From Enterococcus lemanii (lineage in GTDB: Bacteria > Bacillota > Bacilli > Lactobacillales > Enterococcaceae), in contig NZ_JAFBFD010000027.1 of NCBI RefSeq assembly GCF_016909125.1, positions 1 to 44,122 of the forward strand: a stretch of DNA of 44,122 bases, given 5' to 3'. Below the pieces are notes generated by a model. That model made no database searches, was not told where the DNA came from, and saw only the letters and a list, made by a program, of their open reading frames with translations. Position 1 is the stretch's first letter. Each line of letters opens with the position of its first letter. Below are positions 1-8,396 of the stretch, piece by piece. The position numbers and the translations under genes are program-made.

Positions 1-2
1 AA

Positions 3-731
3 TTTTCTGGAAAAAGGTCATCCTCTGCGCGAGCACTCTTCGTTTTTAACATTTTTTTGAAAAGTAAATTATCTGAATATTCTTATTTTATTTACACACC
101 ATTAGTGACTCGTAGTAAGAAAAAGTACTTCTGGCGCCTCTTTTTGGGTGGGGTATTCATGTATGGCATCAATATTAGTCACAATTTATGGAGTGGTCGT
201 GATTTGACGCATCCGATTACCGGAGAATTTGATTTTTTCCTCTTATTACAAGGGCAAAATATTTTAACGACTTTGGCTTTATTATTGCTCCTAATTTGGG
301 GGATTGATACGATCCGTAAAGGGCAGATCAGTAAGTTTCAACGTGTAGGTATCATTTTCGGTTTGATCGTGTTATTGCCATTTTTAGTGATTAGTGAAGG
401 CGGCCTCTATGAACTACCCATCGCCTTGATTTTCTATTTTTTTAGAGGCAATTTTAAACGGATTGCGCTGGCGGTGTCTTTGGTTTGTGGTTTACTTTTA
501 GCGCATACGTTATTTAACTATTTCACGATTTCAGATATAGGCAGTCTCTACCAAGTTTTAACTTTTAGTAATGAGTACATGATGATTAGTGTTTTACCAT
601 TTATTTATTACTACAATGGTGAGCGCGGTGGTACGGGGGCTCGTTGGCAAAAAGAACTGTTTTATTATTTTTATCCGATTCACTTAGTGGTGATTTATTT
701 GCTACAAGATTTTTTAATTGGATCTTTTTAG
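3..731 (+). CDS. TraX-like membrane protein, 5' end outside window
   Basis: Hydrophobic protein with several membrane segments and a C-terminal stretch (WQKELFYYFYPIHLVVIY) typical of TraX-family proteins, which were named for F-pilin acetylation but are of unknown role in Firmicutes. The reading frame stays open to the left edge, so the N-terminal part is missing. A TTG at 57 could be used as a start, but no ribosome binding site precedes it. An RSKKKYFWRLFLGG stretch resembles the conserved loop after the first TraX helices. The stop is TAG at 729-731. Family assignment is moderately sure; the function is unknown. Confidence 0.7.
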   Translation, partial: FSGKRSSSARALFVFNIFLKSKLSEYSYFIYTPLVTRSKKKYFWRLFLGGVFMYGINISHNLWSGRDLTHPITGEFDFFLLLQGQNILTTLALLLLLIWGIDTIRKGQISKFQRVGIIFGLIVLLPFLVISEGGLYELPIALIFYFFRGNFKRIALAVSLVCGLLLAHTLFNYFTISDIGSLYQVLTFSNEYMMISVLPFIYYYNGERGGTGARWQKELFYYFYPIHLVVIYLLQDFLIGSF

Positions 732-783
732 TAGAAAGAGAAGAGGGTAGGCGTTGCTTTTTGATTATTTGGAGCGAACGCCT

Positions 784-850
784 GTCATCGTCTCTTTTTT
801 GTTCATGGTATAATCAAAGCATTCAACTGAACGAAAAGAAGGGGGGATAG
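784..850 (+). promoter_or_regulatory. Promoter and RBS of the metallophosphoesterase gene
   Basis: TATAAT at 809-814 is preceded by TGG, giving an extended -10 element (TGnTATAAT). No good -35 is seen. A purine run AAGAAGGGGGG (about 835-846) forms the ribosome binding site for the GTG start at 854. Confidence 0.55.
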
Positions 851-853
851 CCA

Positions 854-2518
854 GTGTTAGAAGAAGAAAAAAACGCCATCGTTCCTCAAAAAGACTGGCA
901 AAATTGGCCACTTGAGTTAACGCCTTATTTCGCTCGTTACCCAGAAAATAAGCGACGTCCGGTCAACAAAACACTTTTTCGCGATGACGATTTTGAATTG
1001 GTCTATCATGTAAAAGAAAAGAAATTACAGATTCGTTCGCGTGGGGACTTGGTGTATTCCGCCATTCCTTATGATACGGCGCGTCATTATATTCAGCGAG
1101 CCGCGGTGCAATACTTGCTCCATCCAAATGAAGTGCGGCAATATATTGAACGGCATGAACCAAACGTGCGTAAGTATTTAGCCTTGAGTCTTTTTCAAGT
1201 CAGTCAGCAAGTGTTAGCAGAAAATTCGCTTGAAGTCAGCCAGGCGTATCACGCAATTTTTCAAGACCCGTTACTTGAGATTCAAATCTTAGGCCGCTTG
1301 CTGCAACACGATGAGACAGGTCCGTTGTCTGCCAATTTAGCAGGAAAATTTTTATACACTGAAAATGTTAAAACAGGTATCTCCGGGTATGTTTTTTCGT
1401 ACTTAAATTTTTTATTAAAGCTCACACAATCGTTGCCGATTACTACGAATGGTAAAAAGATTGAATGGTTAGATTATACAGCAGACGGTGTCAAAACAGC
1501 GCAATTGCCGCAATTTATTTATGCCGATTCAGATGTCACACAAGCTTTGGCGTTATTGCCACGCGTGCAGCAACCACCGTCTAGTAAACCAAGCTTTCTT
1601 GCTCAAACTAGCCAGCCAGCGCCATTGCGTCGTTCGGTATTTGGGCGAGAGCTTTCAGAGGTTCGAAAAAATTACCTTGCTCATAGTGTAAAGCCAGCTA
1701 AGTTAGAAAACTATTTTGAAAAAGTTTTACCCAATGAAAATTTCAATGTGATCAATGTCGTTTCTGATTTGCATGTGACAAACGGAGAAATTCCTTTTAT
1801 CAATCATAGGTTTAATCTTATCGCAGGTGATTTGACAGACGCACCAATGCAAAATGCTACCCTTACCGGTCTTTATGTCTTAGGCAATCATGAGTTAATC
1901 GCTGCTTTACCAACAGAAACAGCGACAAAAGAAGAAAGAGAAAAGTGGGCACCTTTTCAAAAGTATCAGTGGTTTCAGCAATTATTAGCAGAGCCAGAAG
2001 AGGCGTGGTATTTACTGCCAATTGGCGACCACCCTTTTTATCAAATGGTACAAGAGACCTTACAACCAAGGTTTCCGCAATTAAGAATTTTGCATAATCA
2101 AAGTTTCGTTCACGATGGGGTTCGTTATTTAGGCTTAACCATTCCGGTTGCCTCTGTGCAAAGGAAAAAGGATTGGCAACGTTATTTATTTCAGACGTTA
2201 ACGCACTTACTAGGAGAAGATAAGCAAACGCCAACCGTTATCATTTCGCATGCGCCTTTATGCAATGAATTAAGCCGTCTATCACCAAGAAGTCCGGCCT
2301 ATAACCCAATGTATACTTGTGCAGATAAACGAATTGAAAGCCTATTTCAAGCGTATTCGATAATTGGCGTCATCCATGGCCATCACCATATCCCTGCCTC
2401 GTTTGGTCGGTACAAGCAAGTGGAGTTTGGGGGCAAAGAATTATTTGTTGTGTGTTCCATTTACTCAGACATGAATACGGGATTTGATTTAACCGAGCTT
2501 CTTCCAAAAACAAACTAA
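854..2518 (+). CDS. Calcineurin-like metallophosphoesterase with an unassigned N-terminal region
   Basis: Protein of 554 residues from a GTG start, chosen for the G-rich ribosome binding site just upstream. The C-terminal half (about residues 295-550) carries the full metallophosphoesterase signature in order: SDLHV, GDLTD, GNHE, a SHAP histidine and a closing HGHHH. These residues bind the two metal ions of this hydrolase superfamily. The first 290 residues match no domain I recognise and contain no membrane segment or signal peptide, so the enzyme is probably cytoplasmic. The substrate cannot be told from sequence; members cleave phosphomonoesters, phosphodiesters or nucleotides. It has its own promoter and a strong terminator, so it is monocistronic. 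Confidence 0.85.
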   Translation: MLEEEKNAIVPQKDWQNWPLELTPYFARYPENKRRPVNKTLFRDDDFELVYHVKEKKLQIRSRGDLVYSAIPYDTARHYIQRAAVQYLLHPNEVRQYIERHEPNVRKYLALSLFQVSQQVLAENSLEVSQAYHAIFQDPLLEIQILGRLLQHDETGPLSANLAGKFLYTENVKTGISGYVFSYLNFLLKLTQSLPITTNGKKIEWLDYTADGVKTAQLPQFIYADSDVTQALALLPRVQQPPSSKPSFLAQTSQPAPLRRSVFGRELSEVRKNYLAHSVKPAKLENYFEKVLPNENFNVINVVSDLHVTNGEIPFINHRFNLIAGDLTDAPMQNATLTGLYVLGNHELIAALPTETATKEEREKWAPFQKYQWFQQLLAEPEEAWYLLPIGDHPFYQMVQETLQPRFPQLRILHNQSFVHDGVRYLGLTIPVASVQRKKDWQRYLFQTLTHLLGEDKQTPTVIISHAPLCNELSRLSPRSPAYNPMYTCADKRIESLFQAYSIIGVIHGHHHIPASFGRYKQVEFGGKELFVVCSIYSDMNTGFDLTELLPKTN

Positions 2519-2526
2519 AATTAGCT

Positions 2527-2567
2527 AACGCATCAATGGTTATTTATTTTCGTTGATGCGTTTTTTT
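2527..2567 (+). terminator. Rho-independent terminator after the metallophosphoesterase
   Basis: Inverted repeat AACGCATCAA (2527-2536) / TTGATGCGTT (2553-2562) running into a seven-T tract. Confidence 0.85.
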
Positions 2568-2641
2568 AGTTGTGGACAAATTATTTTTAGCTTTACTTTT
2601 TATTTCCATGATTTTAAGATAAGACAGTTCTAAACCAACAA

Positions 2642-2766
2642 ATGTAAGCGCTTGTGTTATAATTAGCATATAAGAAATAGACTCGTTTCGATCATTGCTT
2701 TCATTTATAACAGCAGTCATTTTGATTGCTTAAAAGAATTGAAAAAATAAAAAAGTGAGGTGAGAA
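2642..2766 (+). promoter_or_regulatory. Promoter and candidate cre (CcpA) box of the oad operon
   Basis: A TATAAT -10 box lies at 2658-2663. Immediately upstream, TGTAAGCGCTTGTG (2643-2656) has the AAGCGCTT core of a catabolite-responsive element and departs from the consensus mainly at the last bases. No clear -35 is visible. The box would sit between the -35 and -10 elements, a position where CcpA represses. The ribosome binding site GTGAGGTGAG precedes the ATG at 2768. Confidence 0.55.
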
Positions 2767-2767
2767 C

Positions 2768-4165
2768 ATGGAACAAAGAAGAATTGGCTTTACCGAAACA
2801 GTGCTACGTGATGCCCACCAAAGTTTGATGGCAACGCGTATGCCACTTGCCGATATGTTACCGATTTTGCCAGTGTTGGACACGATTGGCTTTGATTCCA
2901 TTGAATGTTGGGGTGGAGCGACTTTTGATGCGTGTATTCGTTTTTTAGAAGAAGATCCTTGGGAACGGCTACGACAAATGAAGCAAGCCATGCCAAAGAC
3001 GCCACTCCAAATGCTTTTACGCGGTCAAAACTTATTAGGGTATCGGCATTATGCGGATGATGTCGTTGAAAAGTTTGTTGAACGCTCGGCTGAAAATGGG
3101 ATTGATATTTTCCGGATTTTTGATGCCTTAAATGATGTTCGCAATTTAGAGACCTCGTTAAAAGCAGTGAAAAAAACTGGGAAAGACGCCCAATTAGTCA
3201 TTGCCTATACAATTAGCCCCATCCATACAATGGATTACTACGTAGCTTTGGCGCAAGAGATGGTGGCAATGGGGGCAGATTCTTTGTGCATTAAAGACAT
3301 GGCGGGTATTTTAACCCCAGCGCGAGGCAGTGAGTTGGTCCAACGGTTGAAAGAAGTCGTAACCTTGCCCATTATTATTCATACGCACGGAACAAGTGGT
3401 GTAGCGTCCATGACCTATCAAGCCCTTGTTGCAGCTGGTGCGGATCGAATTGACACGGCCTTATCACCGTTTAGTGAAGGAACGAGTCAACCGCCAACAG
3501 AAGCGTTAGCCATCGCTTTTAAAGAAATGGGCTATCAAGTAACGCTAGACTTGGCAGCGCTAGAAGTAGCGGCGAGTTATTTTCGTCAATTAAAAGACCG
3601 CTATTTGGCAGAAGGGTTACTAGATCCTAAAATGCTATCGCCCGATCCAAGAGCCTTAATTTACCAAGTGCCTGGTGGGATGTTATCGAATATGTATGGG
3701 CAATTAAAAGAGGCCAATGCGCTGGATCGCTATGAAGAAGTGTTAAAAGAAGTCCCTCGTGTCCGCAAAGATTTAGGCTATCCACCATTAGTGACCCCGC
3801 TTAGTCAAATGGTCGGGACACAAGCGGCGATGAATGTCATTACGGGTCAATCTTATCAGATGGTTTCAAACGAAATTAAGGCTTATTTAGCTGGTGAGTA
3901 TGGTCGTTCGCCGGTGCCCATTGCGCCTGCATTTCGCCAGGCAATCATTGGTGATCATCCGGTGCTAACCGATCGCCCAGCCAATCATCTAGCCCCAGAA
4001 TTCCAGCGCTTAACCGCCGAAATTGGCCCGCTCGCACAAAATGAGGAAGATGTCTTAATTTATGCGTTATTTCCACAAGTGGGGAAACAATTTTTGGAAA
4101 AAAGGCAACAAGCTCCTGTTTTAAAACAATCTGAGGCCATCATTGAAGTGACAGGAATTTTCTAA
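2768..4165 (+). CDS. oadA: Oxaloacetate decarboxylase alpha (carboxyltransferase) subunit
   Basis: Cytoplasmic carboxyltransferase subunit of the sodium-pumping oxaloacetate decarboxylase. It moves the carboxyl group of oxaloacetate to biotin on the carrier subunit, leaving pyruvate. The 465 residues form an HMGL-like TIM barrel with RDAHQS (14-19), LLRGQN, the KDMAG lysine at 176 and the HTHGTSG metal histidines at 205 and 207, then the PYC/OAD helical domain. There is no C-terminal biotin domain; that function sits on a separate protein two genes downstream, as in enterococcal systems. It is the first gene of the oad operon, behind a candidate CcpA site. A pyruvate carboxylase subunit B is the alternative name, but the OadB partner argues for decarboxylase. 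Confidence 0.93.
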   Translation: MEQRRIGFTETVLRDAHQSLMATRMPLADMLPILPVLDTIGFDSIECWGGATFDACIRFLEEDPWERLRQMKQAMPKTPLQMLLRGQNLLGYRHYADDVVEKFVERSAENGIDIFRIFDALNDVRNLETSLKAVKKTGKDAQLVIAYTISPIHTMDYYVALAQEMVAMGADSLCIKDMAGILTPARGSELVQRLKEVVTLPIIIHTHGTSGVASMTYQALVAAGADRIDTALSPFSEGTSQPPTEALAIAFKEMGYQVTLDLAALEVAASYFRQLKDRYLAEGLLDPKMLSPDPRALIYQVPGGMLSNMYGQLKEANALDRYEEVLKEVPRVRKDLGYPPLVTPLSQMVGTQAAMNVITGQSYQMVSNEIKAYLAGEYGRSPVPIAPAFRQAIIGDHPVLTDRPANHLAPEFQRLTAEIGPLAQNEEDVLIYALFPQVGKQFLEKRQQAPVLKQSEAIIEVTGIF

Positions 4166-4203
4166 TCGCTGAATCAAGGTCGCTAGAATTAGTAGAAAGA
4201 AAG

Positions 4204-4491
4204 GTGGACGCGATGCAATATTCATTAATGGAGGTTTTGACGTTAACGCTGTTTTCAATGACGGTAGTTTTTCTAGTCTTACTAGGTTTAATGGTTTTAA
4301 TGATGGTGAGTGCCAAGTTTTTTGGTGCAAAAGAACCAGAGCCCTTACCGACACCTGAACGAGTAAAAAACAACGCTTTATTTCAAACAGATCCGTTAGC
4401 AAAAGTTGCAGCGATTATTGCTTTAGCACAAGCAAGTGAGGGAGCTAGCGGAAAAACTTTTAAAATAAAACAAATTGAAAAAATGGATTAG
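4204..4491 (+). CDS. Small membrane subunit of oxaloacetate decarboxylase (OadG/OadH-like)
   Basis: 95-residue protein with one strongly hydrophobic N-terminal helix (about residues 10-35) followed by a charged cytoplasmic tail with a PEPLP motif. This is the layout of OadG-type gamma subunits, which bridge the alpha and beta subunits. The tail is longer than a minimal gamma chain and ends in an Ala/Lys-rich segment. The start in front of MDAMQYS is taken because AGAAAGAAAGGTGG precedes it; the second ATG, at 4213, lies further from that motif. Position between oadA and the biotin carrier supports the call; the sequence alone would be weak. Confidence 0.75.
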   Translation: MDAMQYSLMEVLTLTLFSMTVVFLVLLGLMVLMMVSAKFFGAKEPEPLPTPERVKNNALFQTDPLAKVAAIIALAQASEGASGKTFKIKQIEKMD

Positions 4492-4509
4492 GCGAAAGGG
4501 GCAAAGAAA

Positions 4510-4863
4510 ATGACGATTAAAAAGTATGCAGTAACAGTTGATGGTCAAACGTATCAAGTGACATTAGAAGAGTTAAGTGACAGCGCAGTCCAAGTGTACG
4601 AAAAAGCATCGAATCAGGCAAGTCACACCAGTCAAAGGGCGATGACCTCAAATGAACACCCTGTTGTTGCCCCTATGGCAGGCACGATATTAGAAATAAC
4701 CGTAAAAGTTGGTGATTCGGTAAAAAAAGGCGAAACGCTTTGCTTGCTAGAAGCGATGAAGATGGAAAATCAAATTGTGGCGCCTGTCGATGGTGTGGTG
4801 ACGAGTGTGCATGTTACGAAAGGTCAAGGAGTTGAATCGAATCAGTTGCTCATCGTGATTTAG
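4510..4863 (+). CDS. Biotin carboxyl carrier protein of oxaloacetate decarboxylase
   Basis: 117-residue carrier with a C-terminal biotinyl domain. The EAMKMEN motif places the biotinylated lysine at residue 84, inside the usual VAPMAGTI ... VKKGETL fold. The N-terminal 45 residues are a short adaptor and linker rich in Ser, Gln and Thr. It shuttles carboxybiotin between OadA in the cytoplasm and OadB in the membrane. It needs a biotin protein ligase, which is not in this window. The gene lies 18 bases after the small membrane subunit and 12 bases before oadB, so all are probably co-translated. Confidence 0.92.
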   Translation: MTIKKYAVTVDGQTYQVTLEELSDSAVQVYEKASNQASHTSQRAMTSNEHPVVAPMAGTILEITVKVGDSVKKGETLCLLEAMKMENQIVAPVDGVVTSVHVTKGQGVESNQLLIVI

Positions 4864-4875
4864 GAGGGAGCGCAC

Positions 4876-6006
4876 ATGGGTGAAATTATACAACAAATAA
4901 TAGAAACGTCTGGTCTTGCCAATTTGACTTTTAATAATGTTTTTATGATTTTACTAGCCTGTTTATTTTTATACTTGGGAATCAAAAAACAATATGAACC
5001 TTATTTAATGATTCCAATTGCCTTTGGGATTTTACTAGTGAATTTACCACTAGCGGGCATGATGGCCAATCAAACCAGTGAAAATCCAGGCGGTTTACTG
5101 TATTATTTATATCAGGGAACGACACTAGGTATTTATCCGCCGCTAATCTTTTTATGTTTAGGTGCTTCAACCGACTTTGGTCCGCTACTAGCAAATCCCA
5201 AGACCATTTTACTTGGCGGCGCAGCGCAACTAGGTATTTTTGTCGCGTTTTTTTTAGCGATTGTATTGGGGATGACCCCACAAGAAGCGGCTTCAATTGG
5301 GATTATTGGTGGCGCAGATGGTCCAACGGCGATTTTTTTAACCACTCGTTTAGCCCCAGAGTTACTGCCGCCAATCGCTTTAGCTGCTTATTCGTATATG
5401 GCGCTCGTTCCGATTATTCAACCACCAATTATTCGCCTATTAACAACAAAAGAAGAACGTCAAGTCGAAATGGCTCAAATTCGTAAAGTTAGCCAGAAAG
5501 AAAAAATCGTATTTCCGATTATCGTGACGATTTTTGTCAGTTTGCTCGTTCCTAGTGCCACGACTTTAATTAGTATGTTAATGCTAGGAAATTTGATTCG
5601 AGAAAGTAAATTAGTCCCTAAATTAGCCGAGACTTTGCAAAATTCGATGATGTATATGATTACAATCCTACTTGGCCTAACTGTCGGGGCAAAAGCAGAT
5701 GGCGATTTGTTCTTATCAGCGACAACTTTAAAAATTATTTTCTTAGGATTGGTTGCTTTTTCAGTTGGAACAGCCGGTGGGGTCTTATTAGGGAAAGTGA
5801 TGCATCGTTTAAGTGGTGGAAAAATTAATCCAATGATTGGTGCAGCGGGTGTTTCCGCGGTGCCCATGGCTGCTCGGGTCGTTCAAATTGAAGGACAAAA
5901 AGAAAACCCAAATAATTATCTACTGATGCATGCAATGGGGCCAAACGTGGCAGGCGTGATTGGTTCAGCGATTGCGGCGGGGATTTTACTCGCGTTCTTC
6001 TCTTAA
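4876..6006 (+). CDS. oadB: Oxaloacetate decarboxylase beta subunit, sodium pump
   Basis: 376-residue polytopic membrane protein of the OadB family. It decarboxylates carboxybiotin and couples this to outward sodium transport. The GGADGPTAIF stretch carries the conserved sodium-binding aspartate, and a second conserved region near the C-terminus (GAAGVSAVPMAARV) is also present. Length is normal for the family. The ribosome binding site GGAGGGAG lies just before the ATG. Together with the three upstream genes it gives a complete pump, which would let oxaloacetate made in fermentation drive a sodium gradient. Confidence 0.93.
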   Translation: MGEIIQQIIETSGLANLTFNNVFMILLACLFLYLGIKKQYEPYLMIPIAFGILLVNLPLAGMMANQTSENPGGLLYYLYQGTTLGIYPPLIFLCLGASTDFGPLLANPKTILLGGAAQLGIFVAFFLAIVLGMTPQEAASIGIIGGADGPTAIFLTTRLAPELLPPIALAAYSYMALVPIIQPPIIRLLTTKEERQVEMAQIRKVSQKEKIVFPIIVTIFVSLLVPSATTLISMLMLGNLIRESKLVPKLAETLQNSMMYMITILLGLTVGAKADGDLFLSATTLKIIFLGLVAFSVGTAGGVLLGKVMHRLSGGKINPMIGAAGVSAVPMAARVVQIEGQKENPNNYLLMHAMGPNVAGVIGSAIAAGILLAFFS

Positions 6007-6036
6007 AGAAATGAAAAATAGAAAAGAGGTTAAATA

Positions 6037-6849
6037 GTGGAATATCTTACGTTAAATACAGGCATCAAAATCCCGATAATCGGGAGTGGCACCAATACTT
6101 TTGGGAAAGAAAATCGTGATTATATGGGCGAAATTAATCACGATACGAAAGAACTATTAGTCGCGATTGCTTTAGGTTATCGTCATTTTGATACGGCGAT
6201 TGCTTATCGCAATGAAGCAGTGGTTGGCCAAGCTATTAAACAAAGCGGAATTGCCCGGGAAGAATTTTTTATCACTTCTAAAATTCCAGGAAAAGCTGAA
6301 TACACGAATAGTGCGCATGCAGTAGAGCAAGCCGTCCAAGAAAGTTTGTGGGCGCTTGGAACGAAAGATTCGATCGATTTATATTTAATTCATCATCCGT
6401 GGGAAAACTTAGAAGAAATGTTAGCAGTCTGGCGCGTCTTAGAATCTTTTGTCGATAATGGGGTATTAAAAGCAATCGGCGTGTCAAACTTTACCGAAAA
6501 AGAATTAGGATTTTTAGTGGAACATGCGCGAATTCAACCAGCCGTCAATCAAATTGAATCACATCCAGGCAAATGGAACCAAGCATTAATCGATTATACG
6601 AAACAACAAGGAATTGTACCGGAAGCTTGGGGGCCTTTAACGCGAGTTAGTGAAGAAGCGAAGAGTATTTTAACAACCATTGGTGAAAAATATGGCAAAA
6701 CTTGGGCGCAAGTGATCTTACGTTATCAAATTGAACAAGGCGTAATCGTCATTCCTAAATCCCATCAGCCTGAGCGTCAAGCGCAAAACTTAGAAATTTT
6801 TGATTTTGCTCTAACGAAAGAAGAACGAGCAAAAATCGGACAATTATAA
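6037..6849 (+). CDS. Aldo/keto reductase
   Basis: NADPH-dependent oxidoreductase of the aldo/keto reductase superfamily, 270 residues, GTG start after AAAAGAGG. The catalytic tetrad is visible: Asp in FDTAIAY, Tyr in the same motif, Lys in TSKIPG and His in LIHHPW. The cofactor-binding end has VIPKSHQPER. The usual N-terminal beta-hairpin (LNTGIKIPIIGSGT) is intact. It follows oadB by 30 bases without a visible terminator, so it is probably the last gene of the oad operon. The substrate is unknown; members of this clade reduce small aldehydes, 2,5-diketogluconate or methylglyoxal. Confidence 0.88.
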   Translation: MEYLTLNTGIKIPIIGSGTNTFGKENRDYMGEINHDTKELLVAIALGYRHFDTAIAYRNEAVVGQAIKQSGIAREEFFITSKIPGKAEYTNSAHAVEQAVQESLWALGTKDSIDLYLIHHPWENLEEMLAVWRVLESFVDNGVLKAIGVSNFTEKELGFLVEHARIQPAVNQIESHPGKWNQALIDYTKQQGIVPEAWGPLTRVSEEAKSILTTIGEKYGKTWAQVILRYQIEQGVIVIPKSHQPERQAQNLEIFDFALTKEERAKIGQL

Positions 6850-6861
6850 ACAATAAAGCCA

Positions 6862-6891
6862 TTGACATTCGTTTTTCACTCAAGCTATAAT
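6862..6891 (+). promoter_or_regulatory. Sigma-A promoter of the T-box transcript
   Basis: Perfect TTGACA at 6862-6867 and perfect TATAAT at 6886-6891, spaced 18 bases. Transcription would start near 6898, just upstream of the leader structure. Confidence 0.9.
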
Positions 6892-6897
6892 AGTTGT

Positions 6898-7170
6898 TAC
6901 AACGAAGAAGAGAAGAGTAGTTTAGTCAATCAGCCAAAGAGACCCTGATTAGGTGAAAGCAGGGACTGAAAAGCTAAATGAAGATGAACTCAGAGTTTTT
7001 AGATCGTTCACGCGGTCTAAACGGGCGTAACCGTTATCTTACTAGGTTTATTTTTAATGAACCGATGGAGGCATTGTTTGTAAAGACAATGCGAATTTGG
7101 GTGGTATCACGGAGATTTCGTCCCTTTAATGGCAGTATTGTGCGGTCATTAAAGGGGCGTTTTTGTCTTA
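6898..7170 (+). ncRNA. T-box leader, probably methionine-specific, upstream of the PLP-enzyme operon
   Basis: The untranslated region has the T-box parts in order. Stem I has an AGAGA bulge, then CCCTG / CAGGG enclosing a GGTGAAAG distal loop. Its lower part has AGTA on the 5' side opposite GAAGATGA on the 3' side. Hairpins AACGG/CCGTT and GCATTG/CAATGC (7071-7092) follow, then the T-box sequence TTTGGGTGGTATCACGG (7096-7112). The leader ends in an intrinsic terminator: CCCTTTAATG (7122-7131) / CATTAAAGGG (7147-7156) with a T-run. The T-box core would form the competing antiterminator when uncharged tRNA binds. I read the specifier as ATG (Met), which fits the downstream enzymes, but register in that loop is not certain (GAT is the alternative). 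Confidence 0.88.
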
Positions 7171-7190
7171 TTTTAAAAGGAGGGAAAAAA

Positions 7191-8375
7191 TTGGATAAAG
7201 AGCAATTCATTCAACAATATGCCGTTGAGCGTCAAGGGACCAATGCCGTTAAATGGGACGCTTTAAAAGAACGGTTTGGTGCCGATGATTTATTACCGAT
7301 TTGGGTAGCAGATATGGAATTTTCAACACCTGAAACGGTTAAACAAGCTTTAATTCAGCGAATCGAACATGGGGCATTTGGTTATACGCAGGTTGCGCAA
7401 GGATATTTTGAAGCTTACCAAGGTTGGCAAGACCGTCATGAACAGACGAAATTTGAAAAAGATTGGTTATATTTTTCAACGGGTGTTGTTCAATCTTTTT
7501 ATGATTTAATTGCGTGTTTTAGTGAAGAAGGCGAGGGTGTCTTAATCCAGCCACCTGTTTACTACCCGTTTTTTCATGCGATTCAAGATCAAAAACGAGC
7601 ACTTATTTCATCAGAGTTAATTTTAGTAGAGAATCGCTATGTGCCAAATTTTGTCGATTTTGAAGAAAAAATCAAAACCCATCGCCCGAAAATCTTCCTC
7701 TTATGTTCGCCACACAATCCACTCAGTCGTGTTTGGCATAAAGAAGAAATTGCCCAATTATTAGAGATTTGCCATCGTTATCAAGTGCTAGTCATTTCAG
7801 ATGAGATTCATTCAGATTTAATTTTACCAGGGCATGCCTTTGTTTCAACGGTAACCGTCGCTAAAGAACTCGGTTACTTAGATGAAGTTTTCGTGTTAAA
7901 CGCGCCTTCAAAAACTTTTAATTTAGCCAGTTTATTAAACTCGCATGTCTGGATTCCAGGCGAAGAAAAGCGCAATCTTTATGAGAACTGGGTCAAACGT
8001 TACAAACAAACAGAAAATAGTTTACTTGGTCAACTCGCTGCAAAAACAGCTTATGAGACAGGTGATGAATGGTTAGAAGGTTTACTGGCTGTGGTGGCTA
8101 GTAATTATGCATACGTAAAGGAAACCTTTGCCAAAGAATTACCCAAAATAATTGTCACCCCACTTGAAGGCACGTATTTAGCTTGGATTGATTTACGAGC
8201 GTACGTTTCAGAACAAGAGGTGAAAAAAGTGGTACAAGACACGGCCAAATTAGCCGTTGATTTTGGTGAGTGGTTCTCACCAAATGCCCAAGGGTTTATC
8301 CGGTTAAACTTAGCGACGATTCCACAAAATGTCGAACAAGCCGTTCAGCAACTCGTGGCAGCCATTAAAAAATAA
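7191..8375 (+). CDS. MalY/PatB-family PLP aminotransferase, cystathionine beta-lyase
   Basis: Class I/II PLP-fold enzyme of the MalY/PatB type, which cleaves cystathionine to homocysteine, pyruvate and ammonia. The start is TTG at 7191, because AAGGAGGG (7177-7184) sits six bases upstream; the open frame continues left to 6978 only because it runs through the T-box leader. The resulting protein has 394 residues, normal for the family. Visible motifs are LPIWVADMEF near the N-terminus, CSPHNPLSR, VISDEIHSDL and the PLP lysine in NAPSKTFNLA. It is the first gene behind the T-box leader and is followed 21 bases later by a second sulfur-pathway PLP enzyme. Confidence 0.88.
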   Translation: MDKEQFIQQYAVERQGTNAVKWDALKERFGADDLLPIWVADMEFSTPETVKQALIQRIEHGAFGYTQVAQGYFEAYQGWQDRHEQTKFEKDWLYFSTGVVQSFYDLIACFSEEGEGVLIQPPVYYPFFHAIQDQKRALISSELILVENRYVPNFVDFEEKIKTHRPKIFLLCSPHNPLSRVWHKEEIAQLLEICHRYQVLVISDEIHSDLILPGHAFVSTVTVAKELGYLDEVFVLNAPSKTFNLASLLNSHVWIPGEEKRNLYENWVKRYKQTENSLLGQLAAKTAYETGDEWLEGLLAVVASNYAYVKETFAKELPKIIVTPLEGTYLAWIDLRAYVSEQEVKKVVQDTAKLAVDFGEWFSPNAQGFIRLNLATIPQNVEQAVQQLVAAIKK

Positions 8376-8396
8376 ACAAACAAAAAGGAGAACAAC

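Noticed and set aside
644-850. Small open frame overlapping the TraX end
   Set aside because: No ribosome binding site, and it runs through the promoter of the next gene.
6978-7190. N-terminal extension of the MalY/PatB protein by 71 residues
   Set aside because: The stretch is the T-box leader with its terminator; the ribosome binding site at 7177-7184 sets the TTG start at 7191.
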